DNA of 64,000 nucleotides from Hymenoscyphus infarciens. Its lineage: Eukaryota; Ascomycota; Leotiomycetes; Helotiales; Helotiaceae. The notes beneath the pieces are model-generated. The model had not been told where the DNA came from. It was given only the letters and a program-made list of their open reading frames with translations, and did not search any database. This document shows positions 44,905 through 55,446 of this stretch, in pieces. How positions within the stretch are numbered: the stretch's first letter is position 1; each line of letters opens with the position of its first letter. The stretch is from assembly GCA_001414345.1 (NCBI GenBank), contig LLCB01000002.1, positions 1-64,000 of the forward strand, in the 5' to 3' direction. The position numbers and the translations under genes were made by a program.

Positions 44905-47900
44905 ATGCTACAAACTCTTTCGAATACGCCGACGGTTGCGACTCGCGCAAGGAGACCGAAATCAACATTGAGCTTTCGCGCATTCTACATCACCGTTCTT
45001 TTCATCTCAGCATTTGCCGTCGTAAGCTTGGTCGCTGATCAGACGGCGAGATACAAACATGGCCCGGAATATGGTGCAGCGCAGCGGAGGGCGCTGGCAA
45101 GTTTGGATAGTGGCAGACTTCACAAGAGGGATGAGGAGGTGAGTGTCGACATGTTTATGGATTTATGTACAAAGAATACTACTAATATTTACAACACAGT
45201 GCCGGTTGGTCCACCAGGCCGAAGACAAATGCGCCTTCATCAAAGCCAATTGCCCCGACGAAGAAGCCGGACTTTTATCCTACCTTTCCCTATACTATTG
45301 TGGCCTGAGTTCGGCGCAACCGGTCGCATTTATAATTCTCACTTTGTGGCTCGCAATGCTATTCACAACGATAGGCATTGCAGCTTCCGATTTCTTCTGC
45401 ATCAACCTCTCTACGATTGCGAGCATTCTCGGAATGAGCGAATCCATGGCGGGAGTTACTTTCTTGGCTTTCGGCAATGGAAGCCCGGATGTATTTTCCA
45501 CTTTTGCGGCCATGAGTTCGCATAGTGGGAGTATGGCAGTTGGGGAGTTGATTGGAGCTGCCGGTTTCATAACGGCTGTTGTTGCTGGTTCAATGGCATT
45601 GGTACGGGAATTTAAAGTCGGGAAAAAGACTTTTGTTAGAGATGTCGGGTTTTTTATTGTCGCAGCATGCTTTACTATGGTGTTTCTCTCGGATGGGATG
45701 CTTCATCTGTGGGAGTGTTGCGCCATGATTGGCTTTTACATTTTCTACGTTGTTGTGGTGGTCATGTGGCATTGGTGGCTAGGACGCCGACGTTTGATAC
45801 GGGAACGAGAAGCTGTGGCTCGAGGTCACTATTTGGCAAACTCAAATGAAGAGATAGAAGTAGCCGAGGAGGACGATGATGACGAAGATGCTCCTGCTGG
45901 GCAACGAGGCCGTTATAGAGACTCGGAGGATTTTGCTGCCCTGGAGAGTGGAATAAATCCAGGTTATGAAGGATCCCAAGCAGAGCCCGAGAGCGACGAG
46001 GATGGGGAAGAAGGAAGACATTTGGCGGCGGAAATGGCTAATAGTATGCGTGTTACTCGCCCAAGAGGATCCCGGAAAAATACCATAACCGCCATCCGTC
46101 CCAGTTTGGTTGGCGCTTTGGAGTTTCGATCGGTTCTTTCCTCACTCCAAAAAACTCGAGGATCGCACGCCCGGCCAATCCACCTTCGTCGATATTCAGA
46201 TGATCCAACCGGAGGGAATTCGATAACTGGCTATGGTACAGGCCACGAGCCATATTCAGACAATGCCTCTAGTATTGTTATCACAAGAGCGGATGATTCC
46301 GATGAACCTTCAGAGGCAACCCCGTCACGACGATTAAGAGCAGTGTCTATGAATGATGCTGAAGGATCAAAACCCAAAGATCCAGCTGCTTTCAGCGTTG
46401 CTGATATTCCAGATATTGGAATTGTAGCAGCCACTCCTACACATCCCACCCATCTAAGCGTAGACTCTGCAACGCCAAAAGACAACCTCCATGCACCGCC
46501 CTCGCCAACAATATCGCTCTCGCCTCCGCCTTCGGTTTTCGTATCGAGAGATATCAGTCCAGCCCCATCTAGAGATAGCCGAAAACGGGATAGCCTAGCA
46601 CCCCCAGACGAAAGTTATTCCAGTTCTCGTCATCTTCGTGTAGATTCCACGGGATCTTCCAAACCACAGCGCCCTCGACTTGAGATTCCTGGCGCTTCAT
46701 CAAGAGGTAGCTCACGTTCTCCCCGGTCACCCATCATTTCTCTTTCTCCAACTCTGCAGTTTCCTGCTTATACAGATTCTCCTCTATCGATGTCTGCTCG
46801 CAGCTCAAAGGCCCCAAGTCTCATGCTTCCGGAAAATGCTCTGACTCCCGAGTCATCATATACAGAGCAGGGTCTGGAAGAGGAATATCAGGAAAGGCGA
46901 ATTCAATGGTGGCCATATCGTTTCCTACCGAGCCCTTATGTTCTATTATCCACACTGTTCCCTACCTTATCAACATGGCGAGATAAATCAATATGGGACA
47001 AATTCGTCAGTGTTATATCTGCACCAAGTATATTTCTTCTCGCTATCACTCTACCTGTAGTCGAGGCTGAGCATCAGGAAGAAGAGGTCACCGAATCGCC
47101 TGTACCAGATGAAAGAGCTCCTCTATTGAGGAATAGGTCGAGAAGAGGTACAATGCCACCCGTATTAGCACCCGATAGTCCGTCGTTGGAACATGAACCA
47201 GAATGGTCCCAATACCGACGAATGACTGGTAGTCAATCTCCACGTTCACCCACTGGCCCAAGCGGTCTTACTGGCCACGGCGCTGCAGCGGTTGCTGTCT
47301 CAGCCGAGCATCTTCATGACCATTTGCAACCGCTGGCCGACCCAGCAAAGCAACCCACCAATTCCGTCGAAAATCTCCATGACACGGCTAGCGACAAGTC
47401 TCCATTGGGTGATTGGAATCGATGGCTGGTCTCGGTTCAGATCTTTACTGCTCCTCTATTCACCGTATTCATAGTTTGGGCTAATAGTGGCCCTACCTTT
47501 AGCCTTCTCGTTCGTTTGGTTCTTTACTCTCTCCTTGGCTCGCTTTTGGCCTTTGCTATTTTGGTCTTCACTACCACGCCTGATAAACCACCGAAATATC
47601 GCTTCCTTCTATGTTTCATGGGTTTCGTCGTTTCAATCGCCTGGATCTCGACGATTGCGAATGAAGTGGTTGGTGTGTTGAAGGCTTTCGGTGTCATCCT
47701 TGGGATATCAGACGCCATTCTCGGTCTCACTATTTTCGCGGTTGGAAATTCCCTTGGAGATTTGGTGGCCGATATCACGGTCGCCAGGTTAGGATATCCT
47801 GTTATGGCATTGTCTGCTTGTTTTGGCGGACCGATGCTCAATATATTAATCGGTATCGGGGTGTCTGGTCTTTACATGACTATCAAGGAGGCGAATCATA

Positions 47901-48139
47901 AACACACGAAACATCCGGGCAAAGACATCAAGTATAAACCATATCGTATCGAAGTCAGTCGGACGCTCATGGTTTCTGGTGCTACGTTGTTGGTTACCCT
48001 CGTTGGACTTTTGATGGCGGTACCAATGAATAAATGGATTATGAGTCGGAGGATTGGATGGGGACTTATTAGTTTATGGACCTTGAGTACGGTCATTAAT
48101 CTGGGAGTGGAAATTAGTGGGTGGGGTGTTACTTCTTAA
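44905..48139 (+). CDS. Sodium/calcium exchanger-family protein (CaCA superfamily, NCLX/CCX type)
   Basis: Two exons (44905-45138, 45200-48139), with a 61-bp phase-0 intron (donor GTGAGT, acceptor ACAG), encode 1,057 residues. A membrane segment near residues 27-45 (FYITVLFISAFAVVSLVA) precedes a luminal cysteine-containing loop (CRLVHQAEDKCAFIKANC). The first exchanger block holds the alpha-1 motif GVTFLAFGNGSPDVFSTFAA (GNGSPD at 170-175). A roughly 400-residue Ser/Pro/acidic cytosolic loop follows, then the second membrane block with the alpha-2 motif FAVGNSLGDLVADITVA (GNSLGD at 927-932). Paired GNG(S/A)PD and GNSxGD motifs define Ca2+/cation antiporters, and the motif form is closest to NCLX and fungal YDL206W-like proteins. 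It probably exchanges Ca2+ for Na+, K+ or H+ at an internal membrane; compartment and counter-ion are inference. Confidence 0.9.
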
Positions 48140-48668
48140 TATCTTTCTTCTGGAGATGATTGTTTCGAGTTTTTCTGTGTTATATGGGGGCAGGAATATT
48201 GGATGTGGAAAGGCGTTTTTAGGGTAAGCTGTATAGACACTTTTCCTTCCTAGGGGATTTTAGTTAGCGGAATTGTATAGGAGTAGGATGAGTACATATA
48301 TATAAGCAACATTTTCACGACGAGTATGAGCACCCAAGCTTGCCAGCTTTGGTGTTTTGTTTTGCTTGATTGTTTTTCGCCTCAGTTCTCCTGACTCTTG
48401 GTGGCTACCCCACAAAAATAGGGGACGCGGGGGAAGAGTGGGGTGAGTGGAAAGCATGACGATGGCATGAGTTTTTAATTGGTGGGACGGCGTTTGAAGG
48501 AGGCGAGTGGGCCGTTCAGTGAACCGTTCATTTATTTCCCCGGTGCAATGTGAGCCGACGATAACAGCCATCTTTCTTGATTTGTTTTCCTCTCTCAAAC
48601 TTCGTATATACAATTGCTTCTTGTACAGTTTTCTCCTCAGTCAATTAACCCAAGATCATTCATTCACC
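48140..48668. other. Intergenic between two plus-strand genes
   Basis: Contains the exchanger 3' UTR and the promoter of the FMN dehydrogenase. The pyrimidine-rich stretch before 48669 fits a fungal 5' leader. No other gene is evident. Confidence 0.5.
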
Positions 48669-50307
48669 ATGGGCAAAGTATTTGATGCCGCAGAATGTAA
48701 GCTATCCAGTTCCCAAAGCTCAGACTTCCCGTTGAGGGAAAGTTGTTGAATGGAACTAATCAATTGAATAGTGGCACGACACAACCGTCCCGACTCCTGC
48801 TATGTCTGTCTCTACGGCGACGTATGGGACGTAACAGATTTCCTACCGCAACATCCCGGCGGCTCATCTATAATTCTTAAACTCGCAGGCGCAGACGCAA
48901 CAGAAGAATACGATCCCATCCATCCCCCGGGAACCCTCGAATCCAACCTCGCACCCGAGAAGAAACTCGGCACCATAGATCCTTCCTCCATCCCAAAAAT
49001 TGAGGTCGAAGAAATAAAAAATACGGAGGGACCGGTTGATATGGCTACTCTGTTGAATTTAGAGGAGATTGAAGAGGTGGCTACGAAACAAATCTCTAAG
49101 AAATGCTGGGCTTATTATTATTCCGCGGGAGACGACCTCATATCGAAAAACTTCAATCATTTGGTTTATAGACAGATATTATTGAGGCCAAGGGTTTTTG
49201 TCGATTGTACGAGATGCGATCTCACTACCTCGATGCTTGGGCATAAAGTCGGCCTGCCACTTTATGTATCCCCCGCCGCGATGGCGAGGTTAGCCCATCC
49301 CGATGGGGAACAGGGTATTGCGAAGGGAATTAGTTCTTTTGGGGCTTGTCAAATAGTTTCCAACAACGCCTCTATGACCCCCGAACAGATTGTCGAAGAT
49401 AGTTTGCCGGGACAAATTTTTGGATGGCAGCTTTATGTTCAGGATCAGAGAGAGAAGAGTATTGAAATGTTGAAAAGAATCAACAAGATGGGTGATAAGT
49501 ATAAATTTATCGTTTTGACTTTGGATGCTCCTGTTCCGGGGAAGAGGGAACATGATGAACGGTCATCGATAAGTGCCAATGGGCCGGCGAAGAAAGATGG
49601 TTCTGATGGCGGGGTGGGGAAATCTCTCTTTTGGGGGACGGCGGCGGATTTAACTTGGAAGGTTACGCTTGAGTGGTTGAGTAAACATACGCAACTTCCT
49701 ATTGTGTTGAAGGGGTTGCAAACTCATGAGGATGCGTATTTGGCCTCGCAGTATCCGAGTGTCAAGGCGATTATACTTTCTAATCATGGGGGCAGAGCGC
49801 TGGATACGGCGCCTCCGGCTGTCCATACTCTTCTTGAGATTCGGAAGTATTGTCCGGAAGTGTTTAGTAGGCTGGAGGTTTGGGTTGATGGTGGAATCAA
49901 GAGGGGGACGGATGTGGTTAAGGCACTGTGTCTTGGGGCGAAAGCGGTGGGTGTTGGTAGAGCGGCATTGTTTGGACTTGGAGCTGGGGGAACGGAGGGG
50001 GTGCATAGGACCTTTGAGAGTAAGGGAGATTCTTTTTCTTTTCTTTTCGACTTCTGTTGGATCGTTTTGCTAATCGGGTTTGCAGTTCTTGAGGCGGAGA
50101 TCAAGACTTGTATGAGGTTGCTTGGTGCTGAAAAGGTTAGCGATTTGGGACAGAGATTTGTAAGTTTGGAATATTTCCCCTCTGCTTTTTTTGGTTGATG
50201 GGAGTTGCTAATGGAAATAGATCAACTCCAGAGCTGTTGAAAGAGATGTTTATGACGGACATCCTGGGTTGGAGAAACTTGGGTTGTGGGCCAAGTCAAG
50301 TTTGTAG
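48669..50307 (+). CDS. Cytochrome b2-like FMN-dependent alpha-hydroxy acid dehydrogenase
   Basis: Four exons (48669-48696, 48772-50019, 50086-50159, 50221-50307) encode 478 residues. The 28-base first exon gives MGKVFDAAE and joins in phase 1 to [10 protein letters not shown]. Residues 1-80 are a cytochrome b5-like domain with heme ligands His37 (in HPGG) and His60 (DPIHPPGTL), 23 apart as in flavocytochrome b2. The FMN barrel follows, with Tyr124-126, LYV (Tyr231), Asp261 (LTLDAP), Lys323 (VLKGL), His348 and Arg351 ([10 protein letters not shown]) and the phosphate loop ([15 protein letters not shown]), so all expected catalytic residues are present. The family oxidises L-lactate or related 2-hydroxy acids. 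Unlike yeast Cyb2 it starts directly at the b5 domain without a mitochondrial presequence. The C-terminus SSL is a poor peroxisome signal. Substrate is unproven. Confidence 0.92.
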
Positions 50308-51013
50308 AAAAGTATTGGAGTTGTTCTTTTGCCAAATAATTATGTACTGTTTATATATAAATGTTTCTTGGGTTTTACATTTTGTTTCTCTTCGCGTTTG
50401 TGGGTTCGCGGGATTTCGTTGCAAGTCCATCTTCCTGCAGTCTCTTGATATGTCTCTTTGCTACCATTGCTTAACGAACGCTTGAGGTGGAATTTATTCC
50501 AGTTTTTCTTCTTCTATATATAGAATGACGTTACAATATTGAACGCGGCGTTTGCTTCGAATACTATCTCTGGTTACGCAGGAAAGCCGTGAGGGGGGTG
50601 CCTCTGCAAGGAGGCAACTGAATTATGATACCGGTAGCATAAGATGTCATGGTGTGTGTAACATATAGTAGTAGAGTACTACGTCTGTAACGTATATCTT
50701 ATTACGAAAAATAGCGAGTTGCCAACTGGTGCGCCGCAAGTGCACAACCCAAAGCGAGGCTAGCTAACCTACGCCTTAAGCGGAAGGTATTTAAGTAGAA
50801 AGCGCCCCTTTTCCCGATCTGAAACACCACCCAGGGTGTTGAAACGATGTGCAATGGTTCGCCAAAGAGGTATGAGAATGAAGTATTGTCGTAATATCGT
50901 CTTCAACTCATTGTCCCACCAATCCATCTGATCTAACCTTGACATCTGGTTGTGTCGGAGCCAGCGTTGGCGATACTACGATATCTATATCGGCATTTCT
51001 CCATGAGCTTGCA
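50308..51013. other. Intergenic
   Basis: 3' flank of the dehydrogenase, then mixed sequence. Part of 50870-51013 may be the 5' region of the truncated HET gene. No other feature is evident. Confidence 0.45.
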
Positions 51014-51316
51014 ATGTTATATACGCGGCTAGATTTTCTGTCCTACGAAATTCGACTCCACAACATCCAGGAGGCCTCTGACGATGAAGGCGTGTGTTGT
51101 ACCCTTGAAAAGACAACCTTAATCGAGCCGGGAAGCTACTATGCCTTGTCATACTGTTGGGGCGATTTGCGGAGCAAGAAGATCGTTATCAACGATACTA
51201 TCGTTGAGGTTGGTCACAATCTTGAGGCTGCTCTCCGACAGTTACGATCGCGTGGATATACTCGTGTTTGGATTGATGCATTGTGTAGCAATCAGAGTGA
51301 ATCGTTATTTAACTAA
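51014..51316 (+). pseudogene. Truncated HET-domain gene (N-terminal about 100 residues)
   Basis: From MLYTRLDFLSYEIRLHNI the frame runs through YYALSYCWGDLRSKKI, NLEAALRQLRSRGY and VWIDALCSNQSES, the N-terminal half of a HET domain (family pattern ALSYCWG ... WIDALCINQ). It stops at 51316, exactly where base composition switches to AT-rich transposon DNA, so the remaining HET domain and C-terminus are missing. It belongs to a different HET subtype from the 16.3-22.5 kb pseudogene and faces the opposite way. The start choice is tentative. Confidence 0.8.
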
Positions 51317-51612
51317 TAGTTAGTTTATAATATAAGTATATAAGCTAAGTTTCTTCTACTTACTTCTATTACTTCTACTACTACTTTTAGACTTTCTTTT
51401 TTCCTTCTATATAAAAGTATAAGTATAAAAAGCTTAAGTCTTATGTTTATTTATTTTATTCTTTTATTAGTATCTTAGAAAAGAACTAGTATATAAAGCT
51501 ATTACTACTCTTTAAATACTTATATATTATATTTAAGAGCTATAGCTATCTATTATAATATATTATTAGTAATAGAAGAATTTATAAGATTTAAAAAAAG
51601 ATATAAGTCTAT
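51317..51612. other. AT-rich degenerate DNA between HET fragment and LTR element
   Basis: RIP-like sequence with TTCTACTACTACTT-type words that recur near 56050-56100. Probably an older transposon into which the LTR element inserted. Confidence 0.45.
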
Positions 51613-51955
51613 TGTGACGGCATGCCGTCCTGTATAGCCGAGATTACATGGCATATGCCGTGTTTCGGTAGTTGTTGTTTTGCATTGTCTAATTTAGGAA
51701 GGTTACGTACGTCCGGGCTTTCGGACGTACTTCGTAGGTTCGGGCTTTTGTATTAGCCGACGTATGTCGTTGTTCGGTTTCGTACCCCTTTTATATCGTC
51801 CGAACCTCTTGTATATAGCAGCCTACTCTCCTAGAGTCAGAAAAGGCCAGTTTAGCCTTTTCTTCCGTATCAGAGCCTAGTATTTACATACGTCATTCTG
51901 CCATACGCACTCCCATATGCCTCTACTGTAGTTGTGTGTATTTCGTGCCGTTACA
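51613..51955 (+). repeat. 5' LTR (unmutated) of the non-autonomous element
   Basis: 343 bp from TGTGACGG to GCCGTTACA. TATATAG at 51812-51818 lies about 31-37 bp upstream of AGTTTAGCCTTTT (51849-51861), the predicted transcript start. Inverted GACGGCATGCCGTC near the start may be a regulatory palindrome. Confidence 0.92.
51849..51861 (+). promoter_or_regulatory. Predicted self-primer / transcript 5' end in the LTR
   Basis: AGTTTAGCCTTTT is the exact reverse complement of 51958-51970. It follows a TATA box at initiation distance. In Tf1-type self-priming this is the RNA 5' end that anneals to the primer-binding site. Confidence 0.7.
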
Positions 51956-51957
51956 TA

Positions 51958-51970
51958 AAAAGGCTAAACT
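51958..51970 (+). promoter_or_regulatory. Self-complementary primer-binding site
   Basis: AAAAGGCTAAACT begins two bases after the 5' LTR, the same spacing as in the Gypsy element, and pairs with 51849-51861 over 13 of 13 bases. Confidence 0.78.
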
Positions 51971-52276
51971 CTTCTTCGCCGGTGACGGCCTTAATAATAT
52001 CTCCTTCGAGCTTGTCGCTGCTCTTTGTTTAGAAGTCGATTCGCCCTCGATTCGGAACATCACGGCGGCATCCTCAAATAGCCGGGTAATCAGAGACCAC
52101 CCGGACGGCCAGTGACACCAGGGTTTGGTGTCTGTACAGACAGCTAGTAAAAATCGTGTTTCGGTACACGTCAAGAGATTGGAATACGCTGAGTGTTCCC
52201 GAGAATCCCAATAACCCCAGGATCGGTGAATAAGTCGACTTCATAGTCATCGCGAAGGCTTCCGAACCTGACCTTA

Positions 52277-52296
52277 CCCCCCCCCCCCCCCCCCCC
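52277..52296 (+). repeat. C20 homopolymer
   Basis: Twenty consecutive C inside the LTR element, just before an ATG frame at 52314 (MSDPVPPRGVERPSRA) that could be a gag remnant. Length-unstable and assembly-sensitive. Confidence 0.9.
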
Positions 52297-53329
52297 AAAT
52301 CGACATCTTCGAAATGTCGGACCCAGTTCCGCCACGAGGCGTTGAACGACCTTCCAGGGCCACCCCCCTTTCCGAAAGACACCCCTCTGAACCCTTTCTG
52401 AATCACACCCGCACACCAAGATCGAGAAGATCCCGAAGAAACAACAACGGTCGAAGAGACCAGCAGGACTTCTCAAATGCGGATAATATACGGAAGAGAT
52501 AGCGGCACACAAAGGACAAAACGATCGGTTAGAGAGATGGAGGACACGAAGTCAAAAATCTCACCTCCGAACCCTCCCCGATCCGACCCTCATTCGACCC
52601 TCTCCTGCTTCCAAGCCCAAATTCAGACCTCTTTCGGCCACGGGCAGCTGCCCCTGATGCCTTCCTACCACTCCCTAACTCTCGAATCTCGAATCAGATA
52701 CGAATCGGTCGAAATACGCTTTCTGTTAGGACGAAACTTAGAAGCGAGCTCTTAGCTGAGTTATCGCTGTCTCTTAACTGAACATTATCTGACTCTACTC
52801 TAAACTTCCCTCGAACCGAAAGACTACGACTACGGCTACGGACCAAGTCCCCGCCAGTATAAAGGTTGAAAGAGATAGAAGTGGAATTAAGAAGAAGAAT
52901 ATGCTGAAGAAACTTTTGCTAACTTTAAAAAGTTACTTTTTAAGTATAGCTATACTTAGAGAGATACTAGAATCGAAATACTTCTTTTATATATAAGATA
53001 AGATAAGATTACACCTTAGAACTAAAACGCGTCTACTACTCTTAAAAGACACTAGAATTATAACTTCGCTGAGATAGTAAACAATCTTTTAGCTATAGAT
53101 AAGAAAGGATACTAAAGTATTAAATATTTAAAAACGACCACGCTTATTAATATTAGTACTTTAGTTTAAAAGAATACCCCTCCTTATCTAACTTAGCTCT
53201 AAACTCTCTATAATCTAACAGTAACTCTTTCTTCTAAAATCAGAAGATAAATAAGTTTTTAAGTACTTTAAAGAGAATAAAGTAGCCTATAGGCCTAAGT
53301 AATATAGTTCTTATAATAGTACTAATAAA

Positions 53330-53840
53330 TATCATACCTAAAACTCCTCCTTTTATTATCCTAAACTTTAGATAGTATTTTTAATATTTAGTATTAAGTC
53401 TTTTAACTAGCTAAAACTCTACCTATTATTATCTTAAACTTTAGATAACAGTTTTAACTTTAATAAACTTTAGTAATAACTCTTTTGTTTTAACTAGCTG
53501 AAAATACCTCTTTTATTATCTTAAATATTAGATAGTATTTTTAAATTCAATAACAACTTCGTCTTTAGCTAGTTAAAACTCTACCTTTTATTATCTTAAA
53601 CTTTAGATAGTAAAACTCTAACAACTTAGCTATAACTTCGCCTTTAACTAGCTAAAACCGTATCTATTATTATCTTAAACGTTAGATAATAATTTTAACT
53701 TTAACAACTTAGCTATAACTTCGCTTTTAACTAACTAAAACTACTCCTTTTATTATCTTAAACTTTAGATAGTAAAACTTTAATAATATTTAGTAATAAC
53801 TCTTTTATTTTAACTAGCTAAAACCCTACTAACTCTAGTA
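53330..53840 (+). repeat. Minisatellite A, units of about 70-100 bp, about six copies
   Basis: The words TTATTATCTTAAACTTTAGATA and AACTAGCTAAAAC alternate repeatedly. The unit is RIP-mutated. It lies inside the non-autonomous LTR element. Confidence 0.7.
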
Positions 53841-53999
53841 TAGAGTCTTTCTTACTTTTATTACTTTCTTTTACTTCTAGCTAGGCTAGAAGTTCCTTTT
53901 TCATTTAAATTTTTAAATTAAATATAAATTAGTACACTCTTAAAAGATATTATTGATTTTTTAGTTCTAACTTTACTTTAAACTTTTTTAGACTTATAT

Positions 54000-54700
54000 T
54001 CTTTAAGTAAACTTTTTAAATCAGATATAAATTAGTTAAAATATACTCTCTATTAGGACGAAACTTAGAAGTAAGCTCTTAATTAAGTTATTACTATTAA
54101 TCTTGACTAAGTACTATCTAACTCTACTTTAAACTTCCGCTAACCTATATTTAGACGAACTTACTTTCTTTTACATCTAATAAGCTAGATATTTTATTCG
54201 AATTCGAATCAGATATAAATTAGTATACCTTTGAAGTAAACTCTTAGCTAAGATATTACTATTACTTATAACTTTACCTCTTGATATTCGCCTCTAACTC
54301 TAATCTAAATTCGCTTCTAACTTTATTTTAAACTTTTTTAAACCTATATTCTTTTAGTAATTTAAATCAGATATAAATTAGTACGTTATTAAAGTAAGCT
54401 CTTAACTAAGTTATTACTACCTCTTAACTGAATAACTTCTGACTCTATACTAAATTCGCCTCTAACTCTAATTAGAGTCTTATAGTCTTTATATTCTCTC
54501 TTACTTTCTTATACTTCTAGCTAGGCTAGAAGTCCTTTTTTTTATTTAAACTTTTTGTTTCTAACTTTACGTTTTTAAATTCTTTAAATCAGATATAAAT
54601 TAGTACGCTCTTAAAGTAAGCTCTTAACTAAGTTATTACTACTTCTTAACTAAACAACCTCTAACTTAACTCTAAATTCACTTTTAACTTTTAAACTTTT
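54000..54700 (+). repeat. Minisatellite B, about 160-220-bp units, at least four copies
   Basis: Each unit has AATCAGATATAAATTAGT, then AAGCTCTTAA(T/C)TAAGTTATTACTA. A related but unmutated unit lies at about 52690-52830 (GAATCAGATACGAATCGGTC, GCGAGCTCTTAGCTGAGTTA), showing the sequence before RIP. Confidence 0.72.
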
Positions 54701-55098
54701 TTTTCTAATTTTACTCTAAACTTTTAAACTTTTAAACTTTTTAAACTTTTAAACTTTTTACTTTAAACTTTTTCTAACCTACTAGATAGGATCAGACTAT
54801 ACTCTTTTCGCGAATACTTACTTTTAATATTAAAGGATTAAAAACAAAGTCTCTTTTATAAACATCTACAAATTAGGTTAGTTATAATTTAGAACCTATC
54901 TTAACATCTTATCTCGCTTATAATAAATTTAATAAATAAAGTATCTACAAACTTAGGTTAGCTATAATTTAGACCTTAACCTTCTTACTTACAACAAAAT
55001 TAAATATAATAAATGTTATAATACTTATACTATCTTAATTTAACCTTAAAAGATAAGAGATAGAAGACTTAGGACGAGTCTTTTTTAAGGGAGGGGGA

Positions 55099-55441
55099 TG
55101 TAATAGTATGCTATCCTATATAGCTAAGATTATATAGTATATGCTATATTTTAGTAGTTGTTATTTTATATTATCTAATTTAGGAAGGTTATATACGTCT
55201 AGGCTTTCAGACGTACTTCATAGGTTTAGGCTTTTATATTAGCTGACGTATATCGTTGTTTAGTTTTATACCCCTTTTATATCGTCTGAACCTCTTGTAT
55301 ATAGCAGCCTACTCTCCTAGAGTTAGAAAAGGCTAGTTTAGCCTTTTCTTCTATATCAGAGCCTAGTATTTACATACGTCATTCTGCTATACGCACTCCT
55401 ATATGCCTCTACTGTAGTTATGTGTATTTCGTACTATTACA
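55099..55441 (+). repeat. 3' LTR (RIP-mutated) of the non-autonomous element
   Basis: 343 bp, colinear with 51613-51955. The differences are almost all C-to-T or G-to-A: for example GACGGCATGCCGTCC has become AATAGTATGCTATCC. Confidence 0.92.
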
Positions 55442-55446
55442 TCTAT

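Larger units (their letters stand above)
51613..55441 (+). mobile_element. Non-autonomous LTR retrotransposon of the same family as the Gypsy element, half RIP-mutated
   Basis: The LTRs (343 bp each) and the target duplication TCTAT (51608-51612, 55442-55446) give a 3,829-bp element in plus orientation: primer-binding site after the left LTR, purine tract AAGGGAGGGGGA just before the right LTR. The leader aligns with that of the chromovirus at 163-8004 (TAAAAAGGCTAAACTCTTCTT here, TAAAAAGGAAAAACTCTTCTT there; also GGGTTTGGTGTCTGTACAGA). There is no pol; the interior is short frames and tandem repeats. The first 1.25 kb, including the left LTR, keeps normal GC, while everything right of about 52,880 is RIP-mutated. 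Confidence 0.9.

Noticed and set aside
53330..54700. CRISPR array
   Set aside because: The repeats are long, diverged, lack unique spacers and lie in a fungal LTR element; they are RIP-mutated minisatellites.
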